From an uncultured Rhodospirillaceae bacterium (GTDB lineage Bacteria > Pseudomonadota > Alphaproteobacteria > Rhodospirillales > Magnetospirillaceae): a stretch of DNA of 64,000 nucleotides. Below are positions 9,509-18,321 of this stretch, piece after piece (the first letter of the stretch is position 1; each line of letters opens with the position of its first letter). The notes under the pieces were generated by a model that was given only the letters and a program-made list of their open reading frames with translations, had not been told where the DNA came from and did no database searches. The translations under genes were made by a program, and so were the position numbers. The stretch lies in assembly GCA_937887565.1 (NCBI GenBank), contig CALABS010000036.1, positions 62,001-126,000 of the forward strand. The letters are read 5' to 3'.

Positions 9509-10581
9509 GGATTGAACCGGGTACGAAACAGAACCTGGGACGCCCGCCGGGCAGCCAGCATGCGCCTTGCGTCGCCGCCCACCGTGATCATCGCCTCCGC
9601 CAGCTTGTGCTCGAATCCGCGAGTATCGGCGAGTTCGGCCTTGACCGGCATCGCCTCCCATTCACGGTAATGCGGGGATGGGAAGATGCCGTCCCACACA
9701 GACAGCGGTGCCGCCACCAGGGCTCCGTTGAGGTCGTGTTCAACCATCTCTCGAAGGGCGTAGACGTCGGTGGCCACGACGGCAAGCCCGTGGGCCAGAG
9801 CTTCCAGCACGACCATGCCGAAGCTTTCCACGTAAGTAGGGTGGACCAGCACATCGGCGGCGGACATGAAGCGCGACCAAATGTCCTGGCGGCTGAAGTC
9901 CGCCTCGTGCACGGTCACCCCCGGTTGTGCGGCCAGGCCCGCATGGGCCGGAGGCAAATGGGTCACCAGATCGAGCTGCGCCCCGGGCAGCACCGCGCGC
10001 ACTTTGGGCCAGGCGCGCAAAAGAGCGAGACCACCCTTGATGGCGAACTGGGTGCCGACCATCAGGAAACGGGGCCCGTCCGGCGCAACCGTGTCGATCG
10101 TCGGCAACGCACAGTCGAGGCGGGGATAGCACACCCTTGCCTTGGCGGCCACCCCGGCACCGAACAGCGCCGCCACCCCTTGGCGACAGGCGTCGCTCAT
10201 GCAGCGGATGGCCAGGCAGCGTTCCGAGGCCAGCACCGCGCCCAGCACCGGCCGCCACAGCCGCATGGCCGCGATGTTGTAGCCGACCAGCGCCCAGGGG
10301 TTGTCGAGGTCGGTGATGAAGGGTCCGGTTGTGGTGATACCGCCCCACACGTAGACCGTCGACCCGGCGGGTGCCCCCCGAGGGCGAAGCTTGATGTTGA
10401 CCAGCGGCAACTGCTGCTTCCACGACCGCCCCAGGGTCGCCGCGACCGCCTTGCCGGCCGGCACCTGCGCGCCGGTCCGGCAAGCCAGTTGGGGATTGGC
10501 CACCTCTTCCGCCGGCCACCGGCGGATAGTGTCCAGTTGGCGGTCTCGCAGATAGGGGTGGGGATAGAAATAGACCTTCAC
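9505..10581 (-). CDS. GT4-family glycosyltransferase
   Basis: A 358-residue protein starting at a GTG (10581) that overlaps the stop of the upstream transglutaminase-like gene. The donor domain shows RFLMVGTQFAIKGG and, around residues 245-265, the GT4 signature HPTYVESFGMVVLEALAHG with its EX7E pair. The first 130 residues are divergent (VYFYPHPYLRDRQLDTI). The longest in-frame reading goes to 11013, but the extra 144 residues are antisense-like and overlap another gene completely, so I reject it. It probably transfers one sugar in the repeat unit. Confidence 0.82.
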   Translation of the reverse strand: MKVYFYPHPYLRDRQLDTIRRWPAEEVANPQLACRTGAQVPAGKAVAATLGRSWKQQLPLVNIKLRPRGAPAGSTVYVWGGITTTGPFITDLDNPWALVGYNIAAMRLWRPVLGAVLASERCLAIRCMSDACRQGVAALFGAGVAAKARVCYPRLDCALPTIDTVAPDGPRFLMVGTQFAIKGGLALLRAWPKVRAVLPGAQLDLVTHLPPAHAGLAAQPGVTVHEADFSRQDIWSRFMSAADVLVHPTYVESFGMVVLEALAHGLAVVATDVYALREMVEHDLNGALVAAPLSVWDGIFPSPHYREWEAMPVKAELADTRGFEHKLAEAMITVGGDARRMLAARRASQVLFRTRFNP

Positions 10582-11858
10582 CGCCGCCTGCGCCTCCGGC
10601 CAACCAGGAGGCCCGACATCAGCAGAAGCGCTCCAACGACGCCCAGGCCAAGCGACACCGGACGCAGCCAGTGACGACTCTCCAGCGACACTTGTCCGTG
10701 GAGCAACTTGGGCTCGGCCACGAATCGCCACAGCTTCCGCGCCGCCGCGAATGGGCCCGAGGCCGGCATTTGGTAGAGCCCGTCGTGGGCGCCCAGGTAG
10801 ACAAGGTAGGTCTGCCGCTTGAAGAAGGCACCGATCCCCTCCGCGGCCAAGTCGTACCTCACCGGACCATAGCCGTCGGAGCCGTGGATCCAAGCGGTGA
10901 GCGCGGCGGCGGAACCACTTTCCACATGCGCCTTGACCGTCGCCGCATCCAGCAGCTGGCCATCCTCGCCGTTCACCCAGGCCACGCCATAGGTAGGATC
11001 CACATATATCCACCGGCCGGTCTCGCGGACGAAGCTCTCGGCAAAGGCGTGCGATCCCATGTCCACAGTTGCCAGCACCCCCCCGGTCCCCACGATCCGC
11101 GTTGGAATACCGGCCGCATTGGCGAAGAATGAATAGAGCAGGGCATATTGGCGACAGGCTACTTTCGCCCGGCCGGCAACCACCTCGTCGAAAATCGCCA
11201 GTGGCGTCAGTCGGTTTAGTCGCTCGGCCGGAGTGCCTTGGCGGGGGGAGACGCGGTCGTGGATGAACCCCTGAACGAAGGCAACCCGTTCAAGGACCGG
11301 CCGCCTCGCGTCGTAGCCAGCGCCGTCGAGCAGCGCGCGGGCTCGGCTGATCTCAGCGGCGGAATAGAAATCCATGTCGGGCACCATTGCCCGCGAGGAG
11401 GTGGCCACTGCGAAGGGCACGGTCGCTGCGTTCACCTGGACCTGGTCGATAGGCACGTTCTGCACGCCCCAATCGGCGGCCCGGCCGAACAGCAGGTTCA
11501 TTTCCACCGCAGACGCGTTGCATTCTTCCGGGGCCAGCCGGTAATCGTGTACTCCTTCGCTCAGGGGCAGACGCAGGGAACCGAGCCAGACCTCCACGTC
11601 CGATACCGGCCTGCCGTCCACCGACAGCCGCCACCTATTGCAGCCGTCCGCACCGGCCAACGTGACGACGAGGTGCGAGCCGTCCAGCCGGAGATCGCGT
11701 ATGTGAACACCGTCGATCACCGGATAGAGTTCGGACAGGCTCGCCGGGCGCACCTCGGTCAGGGCGTAGAGGTCGCCGCGCTTCGCGTACAGCACGCCGA
11801 ACCCCCCGAAACCGGCGGCGATCGCGAGACAGCCGGTGGCGACGAGAGCCGGTCTCAT
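10578..11858 (-). CDS. Membrane-anchored transglutaminase-fold protein
   Basis: A 426-residue protein with an N-terminal hydrophobic segment (about residues 5-24) and a C-terminal one (about 402-420) followed by a run of six arginines, so the middle is predicted to lie outside the cytoplasm. The transglutaminase-like domain carries a full triad: Cys235 in KVACRQYALLYSFFANAAG, His270 in GSHAFAESF and Asp287 in WIYVDPTYG. Bacterial members of this superfamily are usually proteases, amidases or peptide-modifying enzymes, and few act as true transglutaminases. It is in the middle of a glycan operon with 4-base overlaps on both sides. Its target is unknown. Confidence 0.75.
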   Translation of the reverse strand: MRPALVATGCLAIAAGFGGFGVLYAKRGDLYALTEVRPASLSELYPVIDGVHIRDLRLDGSHLVVTLAGADGCNRWRLSVDGRPVSDVEVWLGSLRLPLSEGVHDYRLAPEECNASAVEMNLLFGRAADWGVQNVPIDQVQVNAATVPFAVATSSRAMVPDMDFYSAAEISRARALLDGAGYDARRPVLERVAFVQGFIHDRVSPRQGTPAERLNRLTPLAIFDEVVAGRAKVACRQYALLYSFFANAAGIPTRIVGTGGVLATVDMGSHAFAESFVRETGRWIYVDPTYGVAWVNGEDGQLLDAATVKAHVESGSAAALTAWIHGSDGYGPVRYDLAAEGIGAFFKRQTYLVYLGAHDGLYQMPASGPFAAARKLWRFVAEPKLLHGQVSLESRHWLRPVSLGLGVVGALLLMSGLLVGRRRRRR

Positions 11859-12526
11859 GACGCCACCCCGATCTCGGCCAGGAAGGCGGCGTTGAGCTGC
11901 GGGAACAGGCGCCCGACCCCGCGCAGGACGGCCGACTTGGCCCGGGTGGAAGCGGTGCGCCGGTCGGCCAGGGTGAACCAGCCCACCGCCTGCATCACTA
12001 GTCCGTGCCGGTCGCACAGCGCCTGTAGATGCTCGGGCAGGAAGGCGGCCATGTGGTCCCAGTAGATGCCCTGACGGCCGCCGCGCACGGCGGCGAGCAC
12101 CGCTCCCAGCGCGGTGGGGTTGGGGGTGGTCACCAGCAGCCGGCCGCCCGGCTCCAGGTGACGGGCAAGATTCACCAGCGCGTGCCCAGGCGCATCAAGG
12201 TGTTCGATCACGTCGGACAGAACGATCACCTCGAAGCGGCGGCCCAGATCGACCCGCTGGCAATCCGCGGCGGTGAGGGCCACCCCATGCCGGGCGGCAT
12301 GGGCGATGGCGGCGGTATCCACGTCGATGCCCGCCAGCTCGCGCGCCGTTTCAGCCAGGCGGTGATGCAACCAAGCCCCTCGGTTGCCGGGCAGGTAGCC
12401 CTCCACGCCCCCGGCGGCACCGACATTGAGGACCGAGCGGCCGGCGGCCAGGGCCAGGATGCGGCCGTGGGCGTCGCCCAGCACCCGCCCGGTGCAGGCC
12501 AAATCTACCTGATCGCCGACGCGCAT
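11855..12526 (-). CDS. SAM-dependent methyltransferase
   Basis: A 223-residue class I methyltransferase. Motif I is slightly atypical (SVLNVGAAGG, 31-40), followed by AGIDVDTAAI and VIVLSDVIEHLDAPGHAL, then ARHLEPGGRLLVTTPNP. It matches the small Methyltransf_11 enzymes found beside glycosyltransferases. The ATG at 12526 overlaps the flippase gene's 3' end by 22 bases. The longer ORF (to 13018) is rejected because its first 164 residues lie over the flippase and have no methyltransferase character. Confidence 0.8.
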   Translation of the reverse strand: MRVGDQVDLACTGRVLGDAHGRILALAAGRSVLNVGAAGGVEGYLPGNRGAWLHHRLAETARELAGIDVDTAAIAHAARHGVALTAADCQRVDLGRRFEVIVLSDVIEHLDAPGHALVNLARHLEPGGRLLVTTPNPTALGAVLAAVRGGRQGIYWDHMAAFLPEHLQALCDRHGLVMQAVGWFTLADRRTASTRAKSAVLRGVGRLFPQLNAAFLAEIGVAS

Positions 12527-13839
12527 CCGCCCTCCCCCACTCCTTGCGGGCGCGCCAGCCGCCCGCCCGCCGCCAGATAGGACCACGCCGCCCCCAAGGC
12601 ATGGGCGAGGTTCAACGCCGCAACCGGCGCAGCATATCCCGCCGCCGGCAGCAACAGGACGGTCAGCGCGATCCGCGCCGCCAATTCGACCGCCATGGTG
12701 GCGCTGATCCGCCGCAGCCGCACCATGCCGTAGCCGAATACCATGGGAACCCGCGCCAGCCCCAGCCAGAAAATGCCGCCGCCCGCCAGGGCGTAGGCCC
12801 ACCACTCGGTGGGCGCGAACTCGGCGCCGACCCACAGCTTGACCACCCACGGCCCGAAAGCCGCGTAACCAAGGCCCACGCAGGCAGACAGGCCGCCGGC
12901 GGTCCACAGGAGCCGCCGGTAGAGTTCGGCCAGCCGGGTGCGGTCGTCCAGAGTGTCGGCATGGACCAGGAACGGGATCATGGTCTCGGGCACCCGCCAC
13001 AGCGCCACCGCTGCCCATTCGGCGATCCGCCAGACCAGCGCGAACTTGGCCACCGTCTCACCGCCGGTCAGCAGGCCCAGGATCAGCACATCCGCTTGCA
13101 GGCAGGCGGCCAGGGTGCCGTAGACCATGTAGGCACCGCCGAGGCGGCCGCTGAGGCGGCGGAAAACCTCGCGGGCGGTGGTTTGGCAGGGCTCCGTCGC
13201 CGCTTCGGACCGGCGCAGCCAACGCGACACCGCCAACGCCACCACCGCCCCGGCGACGAAACACGCCATCAGGGCGCCGATGCCGCCGCCCGCCATCAGC
13301 ACCGGAACCGCTCCCACGGCATAGCCCGCCTGGGCGAGAATGGTGAGTAGATTGCCGGTGGCCTGACGCCCGCGCGCCGCAAAAGCGGCGCGATCCACGT
13401 TGAGAATCGACAACACCGCAAAATACGCACCGGTCCCGATCACGGCACCCCACAAGTCCGGACCCAGTTCGGTTGGCACGTCCAGCCGTCCAGCCGCCTG
13501 CAGCGCGGCGGCCACCGCGATCGCGCCCACCGCCACCACGATGCCGTAGCCCAGGTAGATGCCGGCCGAGACCGACCGGACCAGACGGAACAGTCCTTCT
13601 TGGCCGGTGGCGTGAGCCTCGCCCATGGCCCGCTGCATGGCCCCCGACAGCCACACCAATCCGAAGCCGGCGAAATTCACCACCGCCAGCAACATGGTCA
13701 GGACACCGAACCGCCAGGTCCCCAGATGATCGAGGTACATGGGAACCAGCAGCACCTGGATCAGCAGGCTCACGCCGATCTGGCCGTAGCTACTGGTCAG
13801 GGCGCGTAGATAGGCGCCATTGGTCAGGGATGCTCGCAC
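12505..13839 (-). CDS. Wzx-like polysaccharide flippase (MATE/MVF superfamily)
   Basis: A 444-residue integral membrane protein with about 12 hydrophobic segments and few charged residues, opening with a segment typical of O-antigen translocases (LTSSYGQIGVSLLIQVLLVP). Its presumed role is to flip the lipid-linked repeat unit across the inner membrane. I take the GTG at 13839; an ATG at 13911 overlapping asnB copy 3 by 32 bases is possible. The 3' end overlaps the methyltransferase start by 22 bases. A Wzy-like polymerase and a WecA-like initiator lie 2-5 kb away, consistent with a Wzx/Wzy pathway. Confidence 0.8.
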   Translation of the reverse strand: MRASLTNGAYLRALTSSYGQIGVSLLIQVLLVPMYLDHLGTWRFGVLTMLLAVVNFAGFGLVWLSGAMQRAMGEAHATGQEGLFRLVRSVSAGIYLGYGIVVAVGAIAVAAALQAAGRLDVPTELGPDLWGAVIGTGAYFAVLSILNVDRAAFAARGRQATGNLLTILAQAGYAVGAVPVLMAGGGIGALMACFVAGAVVALAVSRWLRRSEAATEPCQTTAREVFRRLSGRLGGAYMVYGTLAACLQADVLILGLLTGGETVAKFALVWRIAEWAAVALWRVPETMIPFLVHADTLDDRTRLAELYRRLLWTAGGLSACVGLGYAAFGPWVVKLWVGAEFAPTEWWAYALAGGGIFWLGLARVPMVFGYGMVRLRRISATMAVELAARIALTVLLLPAAGYAAPVAALNLAHALGAAWSYLAAGGRLARPQGVGEGGCASAIR

Positions 13840-13879
13840 GTCGGATGCCTTGGGCCTGGCGGTCGCCCCAGCAATACAC

Positions 13880-15733
13880 TCAGCCGCGCCCAAGTGCCAG
13901 CGCCAGGGCATGCAGTTTCGCCACCAGCACCGCGCCGGCGGCATCGGGAGCGGCGAGAAATCGTCGCCAGACCGTCGCCGCCGCGCCGGACGCCAGCACC
14001 CCCGCCCCATCCTCCAGCCGATCCAGGCATGCCCCCACCCGGTCGCGCCAAGGGCCGGCATACAGGTCGCGTTCCTGGATGTTGGTACCGAACCCATTTT
14101 TCGGCGCGTATAGCAGATCGCGAGGAAGCCGGCCCTCCAGGGCCCGCTTGAGCACGGCCTTTCCGCCGCCGGCTTGCTTAATTTGCCAGGGCAGCCGCCA
14201 AGCAAATTCCACCATTTCCTGATCGAGGAATGGGCACCGCACCTCGACGCCGGCGGCCATGGCCGGCAGGTCGCCGGCGATGGTCACCGAGTGGGCGTTC
14301 TCCACCATCAACCCGGTGATGGCGGCCTCTTCCACATAAGCGCGCGGGGCGGGATCGGGCATCCAGGCCGACAGCAGCGCGGCCAGCGGCTCCTCCCATG
14401 CGCGGCGGGTCTCGGGGCCCGCCAGCATCAGGCCCGGCCACAGATGGCGTGCCTCGTCGAGATATTGGGCGGCCTTGCGCCGGCCGGGCGGGGCGCCCGC
14501 GATCACCGCCGCACCGCGCCATTGCCCCGGCGGCAGCAACGCCGCCGCCACCTTGGCCAGCGGCGCCGGCACCCATGGCAGCAGCCGGTCCAGGCGCGCC
14601 TGGTCCAGGTGACTGGAATAGCCGTGGAACAGCTCGTCGGCACCGTGGCCCGCCAGAACCACCTTGACGCCGTCGGCGCGGATGGCGCGGCACAGCTGGA
14701 AGGCATGGACCAGCGGCAATAGGGCGATGGGCTCGCCATGGCGCGCCACCAGCGCCGTTAACATTTCGTAATGAGCGTCAGGCTCCATGAAGACGGCGCG
14801 ATGGACGGTGCCGAGCAGCGCGGCGGCGCGCGCCGCCCGGACGATCTCCTCGTCGGCGCCATCGCGGCCCAGAGCGTAGGTGCGGACCGGCCCCGCCCCT
14901 TGGCGCAACATGCTGTCGACCACGGCGGTGGAATCTACGCCCCCCGACAGCATTGCGGCGATCTCGGTATCGGCGACCATGCGTCGCACCACCGCGCGGT
15001 CCAGCAGCCCCAGGACCTCCGCCGGACCGCCCTCGATGGGATCGAGACGCGGATGCCAATAACGCCAGATGCGCTCGATGCGTCCCGACCGCACGGTCAT
15101 GGCGTGGCCCGGCGGCAGGCGGCGCATTCCCCGAAACATGGTGAAAGGCTCGGGAACGTGGCGGAAATTGCGCAAGAGGTACAGTCCGATCGACTGCGGA
15201 TCGACCGACACGTCGACACCCGGCACCCCGGTCAGGGCCGAAATCTCCGAGGCCACCGCCACGCCACGCGGTGTCTCGGCGTAAACCAACGGCTTCTTGC
15301 CGAGGCGGTCGCGGGCGCAGAACATCACTCCCCGGCGCCAGTCCACAAGGCACAACGCGAACATGCCGTGCAAATGATCGACCAACCGCTCGCCGTCGCG
15401 CTCCCACAGGTGAACCACTACCTCGGAATCAGAACGGGAGCGGAATGAGTGTCCCTGGCGCTCCAGCTCCCGGCGGAGGTCCTGGAAATTGTAGATCTCG
15501 CCGTTGACCACCGCCCAGACGGTGCCGTCCTCGTTGGCCATAGGCTGGGCACCGGCGGGCGACAGGTCAAGGATCGCTAGCCTGGCGTGGCCCAATTGGA
15601 ACCATCCGTCAGACGATTCCCATTCCCCCCGCCCATCGGGACCGCGATGGCGCGAGGCCTCCGCGATCGCGGCTGCCGCACCCCTCTCCCATGCCGCCAA
15701 CGCCGCAAGCGCCAACCCCGCAATCCCGCACAT
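13880..15733 (-). CDS. asnB: AsnB-type glutamine amidotransferase, copy 3 (divergent)
   Basis: A 617-residue protein with Cys2 (MCGIAGLALA), RGPDGRG at 30-36, NGEIYN at 77-82 and SGGVDS at 263-268, so both active sites appear intact. It differs from copies 1 and 2: the segment after the ATP loop reads AGHGADELFHGYSSH instead of S/AGDGGDE, and the C-terminal ERPKMGFGVP block becomes YAPKNGFGTN. It is therefore probably a different subfamily with another acceptor. It is the first gene of the minus-strand operon and diverges from the polymerase gene across a 136-base gap. Confidence 0.85.
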   Translation of the reverse strand: MCGIAGLALAALAAWERGAAAAIAEASRHRGPDGRGEWESSDGWFQLGHARLAILDLSPAGAQPMANEDGTVWAVVNGEIYNFQDLRRELERQGHSFRSRSDSEVVVHLWERDGERLVDHLHGMFALCLVDWRRGVMFCARDRLGKKPLVYAETPRGVAVASEISALTGVPGVDVSVDPQSIGLYLLRNFRHVPEPFTMFRGMRRLPPGHAMTVRSGRIERIWRYWHPRLDPIEGGPAEVLGLLDRAVVRRMVADTEIAAMLSGGVDSTAVVDSMLRQGAGPVRTYALGRDGADEEIVRAARAAALLGTVHRAVFMEPDAHYEMLTALVARHGEPIALLPLVHAFQLCRAIRADGVKVVLAGHGADELFHGYSSHLDQARLDRLLPWVPAPLAKVAAALLPPGQWRGAAVIAGAPPGRRKAAQYLDEARHLWPGLMLAGPETRRAWEEPLAALLSAWMPDPAPRAYVEEAAITGLMVENAHSVTIAGDLPAMAAGVEVRCPFLDQEMVEFAWRLPWQIKQAGGGKAVLKRALEGRLPRDLLYAPKNGFGTNIQERDLYAGPWRDRVGACLDRLEDGAGVLASGAAATVWRRFLAAPDAAGAVLVAKLHALALALGRG

Positions 15734-15869
15734 CGATGACTACTCTGTCCGACCTGGAAACACCGCAAACGTAGTCGGTGCAGACAACCGTGTACAGATC
15801 GGAGGGGCGCGGCTATTGGCCGCCGTGTTCGACTGTGCTAATCCACGGCGACAATCGAGGAGCGGTCCG
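15734..15869. other. Divergent intergenic region between asnB copy 3 and the polymerase gene
   Basis: This 136-base gap must hold the promoters of both the minus-strand glycan operon and the plus-strand polymerase. I see no convincing -35/-10 pair on either strand. A GAGGAG ribosome-binding stretch lies about 8 bases before the polymerase ATG. Confidence 0.4.
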
Positions 15870-17252
15870 ATGACCACCTTCCTGTGGACCATGGTACTGC
15901 TGTCCGGAATCGTCGTGGCGGTCGCGCTGTCGTGGGACCGGCGCAAGCACCGCTCCGTCGGCGACTTGTGGGTGTCGCCGTTCTGGTACTTCACGCTTCT
16001 GTGGGTCCTGGCCTTCCCGCTGCGGGCATGGCTGCTCGGGTCCGGGGCCATAGTGACGCAGAGTCAGCGGACCTTCGACGCCGATGAGCTTGCCGTCGCG
16101 TTGGGTCTTGCCATCGTGGTCTGGGCCGCGGTCTGGACCGGCTACGCCCGCGCCCGACCCTCCTGTCCACCAGCATCGGAAGCACCGCCGGGCATCATCT
16201 GGCCCTGCATCCTGGTGATCGCCTTGAGCATTGCTGGAATAGCAGTCACGCCGACGATCATGGACGGTTCCCAGGGTGCCCCGGGCCACGGCTATTTCGC
16301 CGCACGCATGAGCAAGGGGTGGCTTTTCCTGATCCCGGAGCTGCCGACCGTCGCCCTGACAGCGGCGGCACCGCTGTTCGTCGGGCGGACGCTCAGGGGA
16401 TTCCCGGCCCTCCTGGCGGCGGTTACCGTGGCTTCCGTGGTCGTCCTGGCGTTTTTGTTGCTTCCCTACTTGTCCACGCGCCGCCATATCGCCCTGCTGG
16501 CCATGGTGGCCATCATGACCGTGGCACTGGGCGCCCCCAGGCGATGGAAGTTGGCGGCGGTCGCGGTCCTGGGAACCATCCTTGGCACCCCGCTCCTTGA
16601 CATCGCTCGTACCTTCGCCGGCTATGCCGTCGGCAAGTCACTGGCGGACGCGGCGGTCCTAACCCTGGTGAACTTCGTCACCGGAGCCGAACGGATGGCC
16701 TACCAATTCTCGAGTACCTTCGAAGGGGTGGACCACATGGCGCGCCTCTGGCAGGTGGCGACCCCCTCCATGCTGCTGACCGGGATCGACCACGGCACAT
16801 CGTGGCTGTTCAATGCCGGCTTGTCCCTCTTGCCCAGAGCGGTTTGGCCATCGAAACCTGTGTCGAACGGCAACATCGCCCAGCAGGAATTCCTCTACCC
16901 CGAGCTGTTCCAGAGTCATGTTCCCCAGGTAGCGCAGCCGCCCGGCCTCGTCGTCGACTACCTCTTTGGATTCGGTTTGCCGGGGGCACTGGTGCTTGCG
17001 CTGATGACGGGCTGGTTGCTGAAGCGGCTGGGGACCCTCCTGGTCGATCCGACCGCCCCCGCGGCGGCGCGCGCGATCGCGCTTTTCTCTTTCGTGAACA
17101 TGTTCAACCTAGTCCGCGGCGGCACCGGCTTCTTGAACGGGCTGGTCATCTTCCTGCTTGTCACCGTCCTGATGTACGGTCCGCGCCACGTCCTAGACGG
17201 CCTGCGCGCCGTCCTGCCTCGCACGGGTCCACAGAGCCATCAGGAAGCCTGA
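15870..17252 (+). CDS. Wzy-like oligosaccharide repeat-unit polymerase
   Basis: A 460-residue polytopic membrane protein with roughly ten or more hydrophobic spans and a large loop in the C-terminal half (about residues 240-380), the layout of O-antigen polymerases. The loop includes TGIDHGTSWLFNAG and ends near LFGFGLPGALVLALMTGWLL. ATG at 15870 has a good Shine-Dalgarno (GAGGAG); an upstream in-frame start at 15504 lies inside asnB copy 3. Wzy proteins are poorly conserved, so the call rests on topology and context. The 3' end overlaps the convergent WecA-like gene by 60 bases. Confidence 0.7.
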   Translation: MTTFLWTMVLLSGIVVAVALSWDRRKHRSVGDLWVSPFWYFTLLWVLAFPLRAWLLGSGAIVTQSQRTFDADELAVALGLAIVVWAAVWTGYARARPSCPPASEAPPGIIWPCILVIALSIAGIAVTPTIMDGSQGAPGHGYFAARMSKGWLFLIPELPTVALTAAAPLFVGRTLRGFPALLAAVTVASVVVLAFLLLPYLSTRRHIALLAMVAIMTVALGAPRRWKLAAVAVLGTILGTPLLDIARTFAGYAVGKSLADAAVLTLVNFVTGAERMAYQFSSTFEGVDHMARLWQVATPSMLLTGIDHGTSWLFNAGLSLLPRAVWPSKPVSNGNIAQQEFLYPELFQSHVPQVAQPPGLVVDYLFGFGLPGALVLALMTGWLLKRLGTLLVDPTAPAAARAIALFSFVNMFNLVRGGTGFLNGLVIFLLVTVLMYGPRHVLDGLRAVLPRTGPQSHQEA

Positions 17253-18203
17253 GGTCACCGCCGCCGCCGCCGACAGTCCGAGCAGCGAACCGGCCCAAAC
17301 GGACAGCAACGCCGCACCCACCAGCCCGGCATTGCACGCTCCCACGCCCAGCGCCACGGCATGGTGGGACGCTCCCGCCGCGACGGCACGCTGGTAGAAA
17401 TGCTGCCGGTGCGCATGCCACACCTTCTCACCCTTGGCCGCGCGCCGCCCCAGGGTGATGGTGGCATCCGCCAAATAGTAGAGCGGTAGGATCAACGCCG
17501 GTGCCCACAGTCCCCGGGCGGCCGCCACCAACAGCAGCCATCCCAGCAGGTAACCGAGCGGCACGCTGCCCGAATCGCCCAGAAACAACTTGGCGGGATG
17601 CCAGTTCCAGACCAGGAAGCCGCACGCGGCCGCGGCCAACACCAGTCCGGGCGGCAACAGGTCGGCCTGGCCAGCAATGAGGCCGACCATCCCCAGGCCA
17701 AGGCCCACGGACGCAGTCTCGACGCCGGTGATGCCGTCGATGCCGTCCATGAAATTGTAGAGGTTGATGAACCAGCCCCAGGCCAGCAGCGCCGCCAGGC
17801 GGTCGGCCCACCACGGCAGCAGGCCCTGGAACACCAGCGCTTCGGCCGGGACGGCAGCCAGACCGGCGCCGGCCGCCAGCAGATGGGCCATCAGCCGTGC
17901 CCCCGCCGGCAGGCTGCGGCGGTCGTCGAACCACGACAGGGCGAACAGCCCCAGCGTCGCCGAAGCGACGACGATCAGGCCGGGCGGGGCCAAGTCGGCA
18001 AAACCGACAATACCGAGACCAGCCAGTGCCACCGGCGTGACCGCCAGGCCGCCGCCACGCGGAGTCGGCAGGGTATGGCTGGACCGCTCGTTGGGCAGGT
18101 CGAGGATCCGGCGACGAAGCAGCCAGCCGAGGACGAACCGCGTCGCCACCACCGATGTGGCGAAGCATCCAATGGCCAGCAGAAAAAGAGTGGCGCCTTC
18201 CAT
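17193..18203 (-). CDS. WecA/MraY-family polyprenyl-phosphate sugar-1-phosphate transferase
   Basis: A 336-residue protein with about ten membrane segments and the family's cytoplasmic motifs: LPTPRGGG at 46-53, WFDDRRSL at 91-98 (Mg-binding Asp pair), NLYNFMDGIDG at 147-157 and FLGDSGS. This family links a sugar-1-phosphate to undecaprenyl phosphate, the first step in Wzx/Wzy glycans. WecA rather than MraY is inferred from the context and from HAHRQHFYQR near the C-terminus, a WecA/RgpG-like HIHH-type loop. It diverges from manC. Confidence 0.87.
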   Translation of the reverse strand: MEGATLFLLAIGCFATSVVATRFVLGWLLRRRILDLPNERSSHTLPTPRGGGLAVTPVALAGLGIVGFADLAPPGLIVVASATLGLFALSWFDDRRSLPAGARLMAHLLAAGAGLAAVPAEALVFQGLLPWWADRLAALLAWGWFINLYNFMDGIDGITGVETASVGLGLGMVGLIAGQADLLPPGLVLAAAACGFLVWNWHPAKLFLGDSGSVPLGYLLGWLLLVAAARGLWAPALILPLYYLADATITLGRRAAKGEKVWHAHRQHFYQRAVAAGASHHAVALGVGACNAGLVGAALLSVWAGSLLGLSAAAAVTSGFLMALWTRARQDGAQAV

Positions 18204-18268
18204 ACCCTTCCGCTACAGGAGCCGAGCCGGGCAAGGCAAGGGGAATTTGGGCCGCCGGCGCCCTTTGC

Positions 18269-18297
18269 TTGACTTGGGCCGTGGCCTTCGCTAACTC
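18269..18297 (+). promoter_or_regulatory. Candidate sigma-70 promoter of manC
   Basis: TTGACT at 18269-18274 and TAACTC at 18292-18297 are separated by 17 bases, with a predicted start about 18 bases before the manC ATG. The -35 is good and the -10 weak. Confidence 0.35.
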
Positions 18298-18321
18298 GGA
18301 CCGACCGATGCTGGCCCGAAG

